From Spirochaetota bacterium (GTDB lineage Bacteria; Spirochaetota; Spirochaetia; CADAEX01), in assembly GCA_009786125.1 (NCBI GenBank), contig WQTU01000127.1:1-36905 (forward strand): a DNA stretch of 36,905 bases, given 5' to 3'. Below the pieces are notes generated by a model. That model searched no databases. It had not been told where the DNA came from and was given only the letters and a program-made list of their open reading frames with translations. This document shows positions 21,968-31,602 of this stretch, piece after piece. A program made the translations under genes and the position numbers. Position 1 is the stretch's first letter. Every line of letters starts with the position of its first letter.

Positions 21968-22483
21968 TTAATTTCTTGGTCTTAACCTGTTTATTACTAA
22001 ATCAGTAATATCAACAGATTTACTCCACCATATAAGATTTGGGTCTTGCGAATTAAATACCATTGAAAAGCCTTGACTTTCTGCAATATGTTCTATTTCC
22101 CTAAGTATTCTGGCAAGTACTTCAGGAGATTGATTTATCCTGCTTCTCCTGTTTTCGATTTCCCGAGTTCTATCTCTGGTAAATCTTGCCAATTCCTCGC
22201 GTCTTCTTGTAATCTGTTGCTCTACTCGTGATGCACTAAAATTATCGCCGTTGTGCAAAAAATTTTGTCTTCTATCTTCAAGTTCCGCTATTTCTATGTT
22301 AAAGTTATTAAGACCTTCTTCAAAATTTCTGACAAGCCTCTCAATTTCCTGCAAAGTTCTTGGATCGCCTGCAATGGTAGAAACTACTCTGTTGAAATCC
22401 AAAACCCCAACTCTTACGATTTGTTGCGAATGCAAATAAGATCCGCATAATAAAAAAAGAATTAAGAGAAAATATTTACGCAT
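21968..22483 (-). CDS. skp: Periplasmic chaperone Skp/OmpH-like
   Basis: 171 residues. The N-terminal signal peptide has a Leu/Ile core and a cleavage region near SYLHSQ. VGVLDFNRVVSTI matches the family's start (V-x-D-x-x-x-V). The middle, about residues 40-115, is a charged coiled coil with many Glu, Arg and Gln, forming the tentacle of the Skp trimer. The C-terminus returns to the beta-strand core (GFSMVFNSQDPNLIWWS). Skp holds unfolded outer-membrane proteins for BamA, whose gene is 67 bases upstream in the same run. Sequence similarity in this family is low, but size, architecture and context agree. Confidence 0.9.
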   Translation of the reverse strand: MRKYFLLILFLLCGSYLHSQQIVRVGVLDFNRVVSTIAGDPRTLQEIERLVRNFEEGLNNFNIEIAELEDRRQNFLHNGDNFSASRVEQQITRRREELARFTRDRTREIENRRSRINQSPEVLARILREIEHIAESQGFSMVFNSQDPNLIWWSKSVDITDLVINRLRPRN

Positions 22484-22513
22484 TTTTAATCTCCAAAAAA
22501 ATATTCTAAATAA

Positions 22514-22541
22514 TTATTGTAAGTTTTTTATCTTACAATAA
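22514..22541 (-). other. AT-rich hairpin between bamA and skp
   Basis: A perfect 10-base inverted repeat (TTATTGTAAG with CTTACAATAA, loop 8 bases) lies between the bamA stop and the skp start. The stem is AT-rich and followed on the minus strand only by a loose T-rich stretch. It could be a weak attenuator or an RNA-processing site that sets the skp-mutS level apart from bamA. No stronger claim is supported. Confidence 0.4.
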
Positions 22542-22550
22542 AATTGGCTT

Positions 22551-25115
22551 TTAAAAAAAGCTTGGTGTAAAACCAATAACAAAGTCAAGTCCCAAAGAAT
22601 TAGCAAAAAGAGGACCGTTGTGCCACACTATATTATTATCAATAAACTGATGTCGTTTTACAAAATAAAATCCAATTGGAATTCCCGGTATTGTAAGCCT
22701 TAAACCTCCTCCGAGAGAAAAGAGAAAGTCATGTTTATCAAAGGTTCTAAACAACTCCCTATCCGGCCACATTCCTGTAGCGCTATAGAAAAAGTCCCAC
22801 CAAATAAACCTTGCCATTATAGGAATTCTTATTTCAGCCCAATTATCCCATAATACTTGCCCGTCAAATTGACGCTCCCAGCCTCTTGCCATTGTTAACC
22901 CATCTATATGAAACATATCCTCTGTTGTTGCATCAAAAGAACCATCAAATTGGTTAAACATAACAGCGAGTGAAGAGTTAAGTCCAAGTATTGCTCTAAA
23001 ATTCCAGTCCCTAAAAGTAGGTATTGAAAAAAGAGTACGAAAGAATTGTCCTCTTGAATTTGTAGTTATATAATTCCTTGCAGAGGGGAGAATTCCTCCT
23101 ACGTAAGTAACAGATTGCCTTAAAAAGAATCCTCTTGTTGGATTATGCACTATGTCTCGTGTATCCCAAAAAGCGCTTAACCAGACTCTCTGGATGGTTT
23201 GCCAGGTTTGATAATTGTCTCGTATGGCTTCATTAAACGGTCTAAAGATTGAAGAATCATAATCTACCCATGTTCTTGAAAAGACATATCCTGTTGATGT
23301 ATTAAATCTTCCTATAGGCGTATGCCATGTATATCCTGTATTTAATCCTAAAGATATATCCCATAATTGATATTCCATTAAATAAGATTGCGGAATACGG
23401 TATCCTCGTCTTAATGCAAATTCATAATCTGTTATTGCATTGGAAGCATCGGAAGGTTCTCCTGTTCTTGGATCAACCATTATTCCGGTAAAAGGATCAG
23501 GAACATGCCCATCCCTAATATCACTTCCAGGGAAAACAGGCGGAAGTATATCCTGCAGAGCTCTGTCTGTAGTTCTGCGTGTTACTGACGCGGAAACACC
23601 TCCTGACCATCTTCTTCCCATAAGCCAGTTTTCTCTAAATCCTACAGTAAGTCTTTGGGTCATGCCGGAAAGCTCTCCGCCTATACTTAATTCCTGTCCA
23701 TGACCCCTAAAATTTCTGTCTGTCCATGTGGCAAAAGCCATAATTGGGAGGTCACCTGCCATTGCAGTAAAAGTAAGACCAAACTGAAGATCTATTGTTT
23801 TGCCTTCATCAACGTTTATAATAAGATCCATAAGACCATCTACGCTTCCAGGGGGGGTATCCGGCTCTATTGCATCGAAAAATTGCAGATTATGAAGGTT
23901 TCCTATTCCTTGTATTATTCTTCTTTTGCTAAAAATATCTCCTACTTCAAAAGGCAATTCTCTTAAGATAACATGATCTCTTGTTTTATCATTTCCTCTA
24001 ATGATAATATTTTCAATTCGGGCTCTCCCTCGCTCAACAATCCTTACAACAAAAGCAATTGTGCCTTCTTCTTCATTTCTTATTTCTTCCATAGTTATTA
24101 TATTAAAAATATAGCCATCATCAAAATAAAGGTCTGCTACTCTTGAAAAATCAGCCTGCACTCTGGATATATTAAGAATTTCTCCCGGTCTCATTCTTAC
24201 CTGCCTGGATAATTCTTCGTCTGTTATTATAATATTTCCGGCAAAAGTCATTCCGCCAAATCTATACTGCCTTCCCTCGTCTATAACAAATGTTATAATA
24301 AGATTTGTCGGGTTTCCATCCGCATCTTCGGTAAGTTCATAAATAACATCTGTTACTCTGACATCTACAAATCCCCTGTCTCTGTAATGTCTTATAATAG
24401 CTTGCCTATCCTCTTCTATTCTGGCTTCAAGAAATAACCCCTTTGAGAACAAAGACTGCCTTCTTGTACTTATTGTTCGTCTTAGAGTATTGGAAGGAAC
24501 CGAAGAGTTTCCCTGAAATCTTATTTCGCTAATTCTTGTTTGCGCCCCTTCATCAATTCTAAATATTACATCAGCTATATTTGAATCATCAATAGCTCCT
24601 ATTTCTCCGGTTACTGATACATTAGGAAAACCATTTTCGAAATATAAATCAAAAATATTGTTTCTATCCATATTAATTCTTGTCCTGGTTATTATATCCC
24701 CGGGTCTCAGCAATATGGTATCCAAAATTTGATTTCTTCTTATGTTTCTATTCCCTACAACTTGAATTCTTCTTACTACAGGGTGTTCTTGAACATTAAA
24801 TTCAATAATTACTGTATTTGCCGGGTCAAATCTTGACAAATTCTCATTTCCCGGAATAGCGGTTGGAACAATATCTTCAAAAAAATCAAGAGCAAATAAC
24901 CTATTTTGAATATTCCATAAAAGTTCGTCGGAATAATTTATTCCTATGAATTGTGCTGTAATAGCAGTAACTTCACTTTGAGATATATTTTGTAACCCTC
25001 TGAATCTTATATCACTAATGACTCTGCCTTCAAACCAGTCGGCAAAAAGCATACTGGTTGGTAAAATATACAAAATAAAACAAAAAACAATGAAAGTTTT
25101 TCTAAAAAAAACCAT
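22551..25115 (-). CDS. bamA: Outer-membrane protein assembly factor BamA
   Basis: 854 residues with an N-terminal signal peptide. Five POTRA repeats follow, recognised by their opening strands: ISDIRFRGLQNIS, VRRIQVVGNRNIR, ISEIRFQGNSSV, FGGMTFAGNIII and IENIIIRGNDKT. From about residue 430 an Omp85 beta-barrel follows, rich in alternating aromatic strands. It includes an ARGWERQ segment in the place of the family's RGF/RGY lid motif and ends in the aromatic C-terminal strand FTPSFF. BamA inserts beta-barrel proteins into the outer membrane. The homologue in Treponema pallidum is Tp92 (TP0326), and its flanking gene order is the same as here. AGGAG precedes the ATG. It is 13 bases after tamB. 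Confidence 0.97.
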   Translation of the reverse strand: MVFFRKTFIVFCFILYILPTSMLFADWFEGRVISDIRFRGLQNISQSEVTAITAQFIGINYSDELLWNIQNRLFALDFFEDIVPTAIPGNENLSRFDPANTVIIEFNVQEHPVVRRIQVVGNRNIRRNQILDTILLRPGDIITRTRINMDRNNIFDLYFENGFPNVSVTGEIGAIDDSNIADVIFRIDEGAQTRISEIRFQGNSSVPSNTLRRTISTRRQSLFSKGLFLEARIEEDRQAIIRHYRDRGFVDVRVTDVIYELTEDADGNPTNLIITFVIDEGRQYRFGGMTFAGNIIITDEELSRQVRMRPGEILNISRVQADFSRVADLYFDDGYIFNIITMEEIRNEEEGTIAFVVRIVERGRARIENIIIRGNDKTRDHVILRELPFEVGDIFSKRRIIQGIGNLHNLQFFDAIEPDTPPGSVDGLMDLIINVDEGKTIDLQFGLTFTAMAGDLPIMAFATWTDRNFRGHGQELSIGGELSGMTQRLTVGFRENWLMGRRWSGGVSASVTRRTTDRALQDILPPVFPGSDIRDGHVPDPFTGIMVDPRTGEPSDASNAITDYEFALRRGYRIPQSYLMEYQLWDISLGLNTGYTWHTPIGRFNTSTGYVFSRTWVDYDSSIFRPFNEAIRDNYQTWQTIQRVWLSAFWDTRDIVHNPTRGFFLRQSVTYVGGILPSARNYITTNSRGQFFRTLFSIPTFRDWNFRAILGLNSSLAVMFNQFDGSFDATTEDMFHIDGLTMARGWERQFDGQVLWDNWAEIRIPIMARFIWWDFFYSATGMWPDRELFRTFDKHDFLFSLGGGLRLTIPGIPIGFYFVKRHQFIDNNIVWHNGPLFANSLGLDFVIGFTPSFF

Positions 25116-25128
25116 TATAAGCTCCTGA

Positions 25129-28100
25129 TCAAAATGAAAATCTCCAGGACAACTGAATAGTTGTATCTAATAAAGAATCATAAAAATTAGTGATTTGCGG
25201 GTAAAAATTTAAATTAATAAGAGCAAGAGGAGTATCAATTTCCAAACTTATATCTGTTTCAATATACATACCCATGAAATCAGGTATATCATAACGAGAA
25301 TTTCGCGGTGTGTCAAAACCCAAAGTGCTTAATCTTACTAAACCTTGCAAAAAAAAGTATTCTCCAAAATATCTTCCCATAAAAATCGAAGTATTGTCCA
25401 AATATGTGTTTAATCCATGAATTTCGCGGTAGGTTACATTTCTTACATTAAAAATATCATAAAGAAATGCTCTTTGCAAAAAATGTGTTCTAACCATGAA
25501 AAAGTCGAGATTTAAGAAATTTCTTACACCTGTCTCAAAAGGCCGCATAAACCCCAAAAACTGTGTGCCGTAAGAACCAGCGCCCATAAGAGCAGAAGTA
25601 AGGGTTATATCTTCTCCTCCAAACTGATCAAAAATACCTTGCCCCAGCAGGATATAGATATCTGTTTCTGACATTGGGGGATTCGATTCAAACCTGGGCG
25701 AAAACCGGCTTAATGGGCTATTATTGGCTACAAGAAATATTCTGATATTTCTATTGTCAGCTGTCCTCTCCCTTAATTCTGCCCTGAGTGTAACATGAGG
25801 ATCAAATTGCTCTTCATCTTCATCAAAAGCAATCATTCCTTCTCTCAGGAAAAAACTTTTGCCAAAATAATATATTTCTCCGCCTACCATTCTTAAATCA
25901 CCTGTTAAAGAAAAAGCATTTGTCACTGTATTTCTATAAATATTTAATCTTTGCCCTGCTGCAACAGTTGTTCTTAGCATTGGAAGCCTTCTGGCCGGCC
26001 AGAAAAACTCTATGCCCGGTCCTGTCAGCAATTCCAAATCCAGAACCAATCCCCCAAGATCATCTTGCTGTATATATATTTCTTCCCCATTTTCTTCAGT
26101 AAGCGCAATTGTTGTCTTAGTCACAAAAAGTCTTCCCGTAACCGTAGTAACATCGGTGTTTTCAATCACTACCTCTCCTGATGCATATCCGTCAATATCA
26201 ACAGTGCCAAATCTCTCTCTTATCCATACAGTTGCACCAGGAGGAGTTCTGAGCATTACAATAAATTCACCTGGAATCCAGCGGTCAAATGCTGCATCCA
26301 TTTGAAAATTGATTCTGGATCTTTGCATTCTGACCAATGTCTCAGGTATGGAAAAGCTTCTGCCATCAAATACTGCATATGTATCAAAAGGTCCCATAGC
26401 TTGCGGGGTTAAACTAGAAACAACTCTCGCTCCTTCAATAGATAGTTCTCCGAAAAAATCAGGGTCAGCAAGCCGCCCGGAAACATTTATGGTTCCTTTA
26501 GCTACTCCTCCTATAGGGTTAAAGAGAGGATTGGATAATATTAATCCTATAAGATCAAGATTTAGAGAGATATTTGCAAAAGTGGCTTGAATATTGCCTT
26601 CATCTATTGTTCCTGAAAACAACCCGGCTATAGGTAAAGGCTGCTGAAGCGATATGACAAATTCTCCTGCTTTATCAAAATGTGCATTAATTGAATTTTC
26701 AGGTCCTCCGGAAATTGAAAAATATTCTTCTGCGTTGACAAAAGCTACTTGCCAGAAGTCATAGTTTAAATCACTTGTTACCATGCCTAAAAGAAGGCGC
26801 CCGCTAACAAATTGAGACAAAGATAAATTAAACAAATTATTAGCATGGTGTGTTCGGGATAATTCTCCGTTTATTATTATATTACTTTCAAAAGCATTTG
26901 CTGCCGACCGCCTGGAAATAAATCCTGAGGTAAAAAGATAATTTCGATTAATTCCATCAATAAAGCCCCCGCCATTTACTATACGATTTGTACCATATTC
27001 AAGTTCTAATTTATTAATTGAAATTTCGTTTTTAGATATATACAAGTCTATTTCAGCAAAAAAATTAGTGCCCAAAAGCAATCCATCTTGTGTTTTAGTT
27101 GCAACTCTTATTTCCTGAAACCCTGCCTGATTTTTATATGTTACTTGCCCTGAAAAATGCCCGGCTACCTGCTGTCCGCCAATTCTTTGCATAAGTGAAT
27201 TATCGAAGTTAATTGAAGCTAAAAAAGTATCATCGTTTATATTTATACTAAAAAGATATTTTTCTCTGTTTCTGGCATCAGAGATACGTGTCCAGCCATA
27301 TACTTCCCGATTATTTATGACAACTATATCGCCAATCCCATTAAGCCTTGAAAATCCATCCCTATAAGTTATACGAGTTATTCTTACGTTGTTATTTACA
27401 ATATAAGCGCTTAGTGAAAGATCAATTGTTGTATGCGGTGTCTGTATTCCGGTTAATGTATTATTGCGCAAAAAAATTCTATAATTGTTATCGTTATCGC
27501 TGTATCCGTTTACACGTAAAGACAGATACGATCTGGTATTATTAGGAAGTATTAAAGGAAGTCTTTCTGAAAAAACAGAAAATACAGCTCTGGTATCTGA
27601 CTGGAAAAGAGAAAGATAAAAATGATAATCTCCAGTTATTATAAATCCTGCTCCAGGGTGTATAGAACCCGAAAAATTATAAATTTGATTATTTACTACA
27701 AGCCGCGAGCTAAGATCGTACTGCCACTGATTGGTTCTATTTATTTCAAACTTCCCTTCACCACGATAGTTTCTTAAGTTAATTAACATATTAGTAAGAG
27801 AAATACGTTTCTCATCAATATTAATAGCAGCTGAAATAAAATTATCGATATTAGAGGCTTCGTATATTTTTATGTTACTGGAAGCTATGGTATAAGTTTC
27901 AAAATTTGTAGCTATTCTTATCGAAGCATCTATGTAAAAATTAGAGGCAGGGTTTATTCCTCTGGTTAAAAATTCAGGAAGAAAAAAATCTGTTATATAA
28001 TCAAGCCCAAAATTTCTAAATACCAGCGTTGATTCCAGATGTTGTCTGCCGGGATTTCGCAGCACAGACCGGTCTTCCCTGCCGCCAACCAAATAGCCTG

Positions 28101-29508
28101 AAGCTGTTGTAAATGAAGGTTCCTGTCCGCCAAAAGATAAAACCCCGGAGTAGGATAATGACCCGCCTGCTTCTGTCTCCAAATATAAATGGAAAGAATA
28201 TCTCCTATTGTTATGTGATACCCTTAATTCTGCAATATCAATTACTTTTTCTCCATATTCGATATGTATAGATGCTCTTACGCTTTCTTCTCCATCTTTA
28301 TTAAAAACAAGTTGGCTATTTACCCCCTTTCTTGAACCATGCTGGAAATCAGTAAGTGTTAAAACCCCTGCAGGAAGAAAGGTTTTTAAGTCCACCAAGC
28401 CTGTATAAGCTATTGTACCTCTTTCTGTTGCAAGTAAGAGAGTAGTAAAATTTATAAAATTACCATCTCCTGAAAACGATAAAGACAAATTATTATGCAA
28501 AGAATCTGCAGAAGATAAAATATTTCCGCTATAAGTTAATCTATTTTCACTGCAGTCCAGAGAATAAACCAGGTCAATCCTTCCAGAATACTTTGGCTTA
28601 AATAGCGAAAAGAGATTTCTATTAGCTGTAAATGAGATTAAGTTTTCGGCTGGCGAGTAATTTTCAAATCTTGCAGAAGCAGAAATTACTCTATCCAAAG
28701 TATCATATTCTATTATAAAATCAAGCGGAGCTCTGTCTTTAGTTTTTCTTATAACAATTCTTCCATTCTGATATTGTATATTAAAGTTTTGTCTTCTTAA
28801 ATTAAAAAAATTGGTTCTAAAATTTCTTATCTCAAAGTTATAGTTATGATTTTGTAATACCCTATCTATAAAACCTTCAACTCTGATATCTGCAGCAAAA
28901 GACCCTATTATTTCATTTAAAAAGAAATTTTCTGCGGAAAAATTTGACCTCAAGAAAAAATTTACTTCATCTTTGTCAAAAGCTAAATCAAGAAAAACCC
29001 TGTTAAATTTGTAAATTCCTGTATTAAAAGCAGTATTAATTGAAATATTTCTTCCTCGTACAGTGAGTTTTTCAATTGGTCTTGAGCTACCATTATTGCC
29101 AGTTGTTTCTATCAAGCTATTTGTAATTATATCAATTATATTTTTGTCAGATTCTGTATTAAGATTAACTGTAAGATTTTCCAAATATATCATACTTACA
29201 GGGTGTTTATTGGAAAAAAGCATTCGTAACAGGCTAAATCTAATTCTAAACCTATCTGCTTGAAATGTGTATTTGCCCATGACATCAGCAATATGAAGGT
29301 TTCTTATTTCTATATGTTGCAATATAGAAGGGGAAATAGTTTGAAAAGTTATTGTTCGGTCTATTGTTCCTTCAAAATTTGAGATAATTGCTTCTTTAAA
29401 ACCATTAATTCTTCTTTCAAAATAAAAGCTAAGGAAGAAAGTTATAACACCAAGAAAAAGAGCAAGAGGAATTAAAATAACTGCATTTCGATAACTTTTT
29501 AGCAACAT
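25129..29508 (-). CDS. tamB: TamB-like translocation and assembly protein
   Basis: 1459 residues. One N-terminal membrane helix (about residues 8-28) is followed by a very long, mostly beta region with repeated hydrophobic-alternating strands and few helices, as in AsmA/TamB-type lipid-transfer grooves. The C-terminal part (from about residue 1000) has the conserved TamB domain, including DEDEEQFDPHVTLRAEL and a SETDIYILLGQGIFD-like stretch. The chain ends in an aromatic residue (QLSWRFSF), as outer-membrane-interacting proteins do. TamB spans the periplasm and helps outer-membrane protein or phospholipid traffic. It is the first gene of its run, 13 bases before bamA. A GGAG motif lies about 15 bases from the ATG, a long spacing. 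Confidence 0.93.
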   Translation of the reverse strand: MLLKSYRNAVILIPLALFLGVITFFLSFYFERRINGFKEAIISNFEGTIDRTITFQTISPSILQHIEIRNLHIADVMGKYTFQADRFRIRFSLLRMLFSNKHPVSMIYLENLTVNLNTESDKNIIDIITNSLIETTGNNGSSRPIEKLTVRGRNISINTAFNTGIYKFNRVFLDLAFDKDEVNFFLRSNFSAENFFLNEIIGSFAADIRVEGFIDRVLQNHNYNFEIRNFRTNFFNLRRQNFNIQYQNGRIVIRKTKDRAPLDFIIEYDTLDRVISASARFENYSPAENLISFTANRNLFSLFKPKYSGRIDLVYSLDCSENRLTYSGNILSSADSLHNNLSLSFSGDGNFINFTTLLLATERGTIAYTGLVDLKTFLPAGVLTLTDFQHGSRKGVNSQLVFNKDGEESVRASIHIEYGEKVIDIAELRVSHNNRRYSFHLYLETEAGGSLSYSGVLSFGGQEPSFTTASGYLVGGREDRSVLRNPGRQHLESTLVFRNFGLDYITDFFLPEFLTRGINPASNFYIDASIRIATNFETYTIASSNIKIYEASNIDNFISAAINIDEKRISLTNMLINLRNYRGEGKFEINRTNQWQYDLSSRLVVNNQIYNFSGSIHPGAGFIITGDYHFYLSLFQSDTRAVFSVFSERLPLILPNNTRSYLSLRVNGYSDNDNNYRIFLRNNTLTGIQTPHTTIDLSLSAYIVNNNVRITRITYRDGFSRLNGIGDIVVINNREVYGWTRISDARNREKYLFSININDDTFLASINFDNSLMQRIGGQQVAGHFSGQVTYKNQAGFQEIRVATKTQDGLLLGTNFFAEIDLYISKNEISINKLELEYGTNRIVNGGGFIDGINRNYLFTSGFISRRSAANAFESNIIINGELSRTHHANNLFNLSLSQFVSGRLLLGMVTSDLNYDFWQVAFVNAEEYFSISGGPENSINAHFDKAGEFVISLQQPLPIAGLFSGTIDEGNIQATFANISLNLDLIGLILSNPLFNPIGGVAKGTINVSGRLADPDFFGELSIEGARVVSSLTPQAMGPFDTYAVFDGRSFSIPETLVRMQRSRINFQMDAAFDRWIPGEFIVMLRTPPGATVWIRERFGTVDIDGYASGEVVIENTDVTTVTGRLFVTKTTIALTEENGEEIYIQQDDLGGLVLDLELLTGPGIEFFWPARRLPMLRTTVAAGQRLNIYRNTVTNAFSLTGDLRMVGGEIYYFGKSFFLREGMIAFDEDEEQFDPHVTLRAELRERTADNRNIRIFLVANNSPLSRFSPRFESNPPMSETDIYILLGQGIFDQFGGEDITLTSALMGAGSYGTQFLGFMRPFETGVRNFLNLDFFMVRTHFLQRAFLYDIFNVRNVTYREIHGLNTYLDNTSIFMGRYFGEYFFLQGLVRLSTLGFDTPRNSRYDIPDFMGMYIETDISLEIDTPLALINLNFYPQITNFYDSLLDTTIQLSWRFSF

Positions 29509-29653
29509 TTTATATAAATTTTATCTCCAAAAATTCCTGTTTGAGATATCTTCTATTATAATATAATAACCGTAAGACTATACTAATGTTACGGAAATAA
29601 TAAAAATAATATAACATATTTTATAGCAAAAATTAAATATTAGGAAAAATAGT
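29509..29653. promoter_or_regulatory. Divergent tamB/tmk intergenic region with inverted repeat
   Basis: This 145-base AT-rich spacer must hold promoters for both directions. A TATAAT (minus strand, 29555-29560) could be the tamB -10, but the matching -35 is poor. An inverted repeat CCGTAA...TTACGG spans 29570-29594 with a 13-base loop. It overlaps the probable promoter area, so it could be an operator; it has no T-tract on the tmk side. An AGGAAA site precedes tmk. Confidence 0.4.
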
Positions 29654-30271
29654 ATGAAAATAAGAGATATTTTAAAGAAATTTGTAGTTTTGGAAGGTCT
29701 TGATGGTTCAGGAACTACAACCCAGCTAAAAATGTTAAAACAGAAGCTTGATAAAGAAAAAATCGCTTCTTTTCTTACTATGGAACCTACTGATGGGGTT
29801 ATTGGAAGAGTTATCAGAGATGCTTTAAGAAAAAAAAATGTTCTGGATAATAAGACATTGGCTTTCCTGTTTGCAGCAGACAGAAATGATCATCTTTACG
29901 GAAAAGATGGAATAATTGAGCAGCTTAAACAAGGTAAATGGGTGATATGCGACAGGTATTTTTTTTCCTCAATTGCGTATCAATCGCTCTCTTGTAAAAG
30001 GAACTGGGTAATTGAAATCAATGATTTTCCCTTGCCGGAATACCTTTTTTTTATCGCAACCAGTCCGCAAGAGTGTCAAAAAAGAATGGAAAACCGTGCC
30101 GGAAAAGAGCTTTTTGAAGATATAAAGCTTCAAAAAGATATTCTGGATAATTATAACTATGGAATAAATAAGTATAAAAAAAGCGGAATGAAAGCTTTTT
30201 ATATTAACGGAGAAGAATCTCCGGAAATAATTAATGAAAAAATATGGGAAATTCTTTCCCAGTGCCGATAA
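29654..30271 (+). CDS. tmk: Thymidylate kinase with atypical P-loop
   Basis: 205 residues. EGLDGSGTTTQ occupies the P-loop position (residues 14-24); the usual family form has Lys where Thr21 stands here. The dTMP-binding DRY motif follows in CDRYFFSSIAYQ, and RAGKELFED is the lid-like region. Tmk makes dTDP from dTMP, downstream of the reaction that uses the dUMP produced by Dut. The protein is complete, of normal length and otherwise well conserved, so the substitution is unlikely to mark a pseudogene. It stands alone on the plus strand with a small exported-protein gene 4 bases after it. Confidence 0.9.
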   Translation: MKIRDILKKFVVLEGLDGSGTTTQLKMLKQKLDKEKIASFLTMEPTDGVIGRVIRDALRKKNVLDNKTLAFLFAADRNDHLYGKDGIIEQLKQGKWVICDRYFFSSIAYQSLSCKRNWVIEINDFPLPEYLFFIATSPQECQKRMENRAGKELFEDIKLQKDILDNYNYGINKYKKSGMKAFYINGEESPEIINEKIWEILSQCR

Positions 30272-30275
30272 AATT

Positions 30276-30905
30276 ATGATGATCAAATTAAAAATTGTTT
30301 TTCTGCTTATATTTTTGGTTTTACCGCTAACATCTGTTTTTGCACACAGAATTCTCTATGCAGAAGAATTTTACAGATTATATCATAGACAGCTTCACCA
30401 CTACAAAGAAGACCATCTTGAAAATATATTTTGGCTTGAGCAGGCTTTACGCGCAGACTTTGCTAATCCTTTAAATGCACTTGCTGTCATACGAACTCCG
30501 CAAGAATGGGAAAGATACAGAAATCTTTTTAGAATGCATGTAAGCCTGAAACTTGTTGAATCATATTTAGGGCTTGGAAGCAGATTCGACAGAATGCAAG
30601 CTAATTTTTTCAATGCCCCATTTCGGGATATAAATATCAGAAGCCTTGAAAGAGCAAGGGAAATTTATGAATTTGCCAGAATTTACTGGGAAGAAGCTCT
30701 TAGATGGAGTGCCAAAGTACCCAGATCATGGATCGTGCTTGAAGAAGTCCAACACTGGGAAGACCAGGCGCATAGAATCAGGGAAGGTTTGCTTAATTAT
30801 AACACTGTAATAAATAGACACATTGCCAGAATCGACAGGCTAATAGAAGAATTCCGTAATATGGATGACCATACTTTTTGCATACCCCCGCCTTTGCGGG
30901 AGTAA
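30276..30905 (+). CDS. Exported protein of unknown function
   Basis: About 209 residues from the ATG at 30276-30278, four bases after the tmk stop; the frame extends upstream into tmk but the signal peptide begins here. The N-terminus is a textbook signal peptide: Lys, a Leu/Ile/Val/Phe core and a cleavage region LTSVFA. The mature part is mostly helical, rich in Arg, Glu, Tyr and Trp, with helices beginning RILYAEEFYRLYHRQ and EIYEFARIYWEEALRW that suggest a TPR-like or helical-bundle fold. No enzyme motif is visible and I do not recognise the family. It ends six bases before the convergent tenA stop. A short GC stem (CCCGC/GCGGG, 30887-30900) covers its last codons without a T-tract. Confidence 0.75.
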   Translation: MMIKLKIVFLLIFLVLPLTSVFAHRILYAEEFYRLYHRQLHHYKEDHLENIFWLEQALRADFANPLNALAVIRTPQEWERYRNLFRMHVSLKLVESYLGLGSRFDRMQANFFNAPFRDINIRSLERAREIYEFARIYWEEALRWSAKVPRSWIVLEEVQHWEDQAHRIREGLLNYNTVINRHIARIDRLIEEFRNMDDHTFCIPPPLRE

Positions 30906-30909
30906 ATTG

Positions 30910-31578
30910 TTAGTACGACATCTGTTGCTTATAAGACATATCCCAAAACAGATACTCAAACTCAACACTGGAGATAAATATTTCTTCTATTCTCTCGCGC
31001 TGCTTATCTGTCATATTTGCAACAAGATTATCAAGTTCATTAAAAATCCACTCAAGGGAACCTGCAAACTCATCGCTTGCATATTTCTCAATCCATGATT
31101 CATAATAATTGCCCTTCAAGCGGTCAGCATATTGCTTTTTGAGTCTTTGCCCGTAGTCAGCGTAGGTATACCCGCATGGCAAAATTGTTGCAAGAATTTC
31201 TGCTAAGCTGCCTGTTACCCCAATTGCCAACATATTAGATGTATAACATCGATTATAAAGCGATGGTTTATAGGCTTCGACATCGGCAGATGTTATTCCG
31301 AATCTGCTCATATACTCGCGATGAACATTCATCTCTCCTGCAAAAATATAATTTTGAACAGCAGTAAGTTGTACCATTTGCTCTTCTGTTTCTGCCCGTA
31401 CCACGGCTTGTGCAAAAACTTTGGCGTATTGCAGCAAATAATGAATATCTTGCAATAAATAAAACTTGAATTTTTCTTTATCCAGCGTGCCTTTGCCAAG
31501 CTCCTGCACAAAGGGGTGGTTATAACCATCCTCCCAAACTTTTGCAGCTTTAGCTTTCAATCCTCTTGAAAATGACAT
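30910..31578 (-). CDS. tenA: TenA-type aminopyrimidine aminohydrolase / thiaminase II
   Basis: 222 residues. The positions agree with the Bacillus subtilis enzyme: Asp44 in LLQDIHYL, Tyr112, catalytic Cys135 in ILPCGYTYADYG, and a Glu near residue 208 in EYLFWDMSY. TenA hydrolyses 4-amino-5-aminomethyl-2-methylpyrimidine, a thiamine breakdown product, to HMP, and can cleave thiamine. It is the last gene of the riboswitch-controlled operon, with AAGGAG before the ATG. With no thiC in sight, salvage of the pyrimidine through TenA may be the main source here. Confidence 0.95.
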   Translation of the reverse strand: MSFSRGLKAKAAKVWEDGYNHPFVQELGKGTLDKEKFKFYLLQDIHYLLQYAKVFAQAVVRAETEEQMVQLTAVQNYIFAGEMNVHREYMSRFGITSADVEAYKPSLYNRCYTSNMLAIGVTGSLAEILATILPCGYTYADYGQRLKKQYADRLKGNYYESWIEKYASDEFAGSLEWIFNELDNLVANMTDKQRERIEEIFISSVEFEYLFWDMSYKQQMSY

Positions 31579-31602
31579 ATTATATTCTCCTTTACTATAG
31601 CG

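Noticed and set aside
29969-30286. Minus-strand open frame across the end of tmk
   Set aside because: Antisense to a well-supported gene and made of low-complexity Ile/Phe residues.
30887-30900. GC hairpin between the exported-protein gene and tenA as terminator
   Set aside because: Five-base stem within the last codons and no T-tract on either strand.
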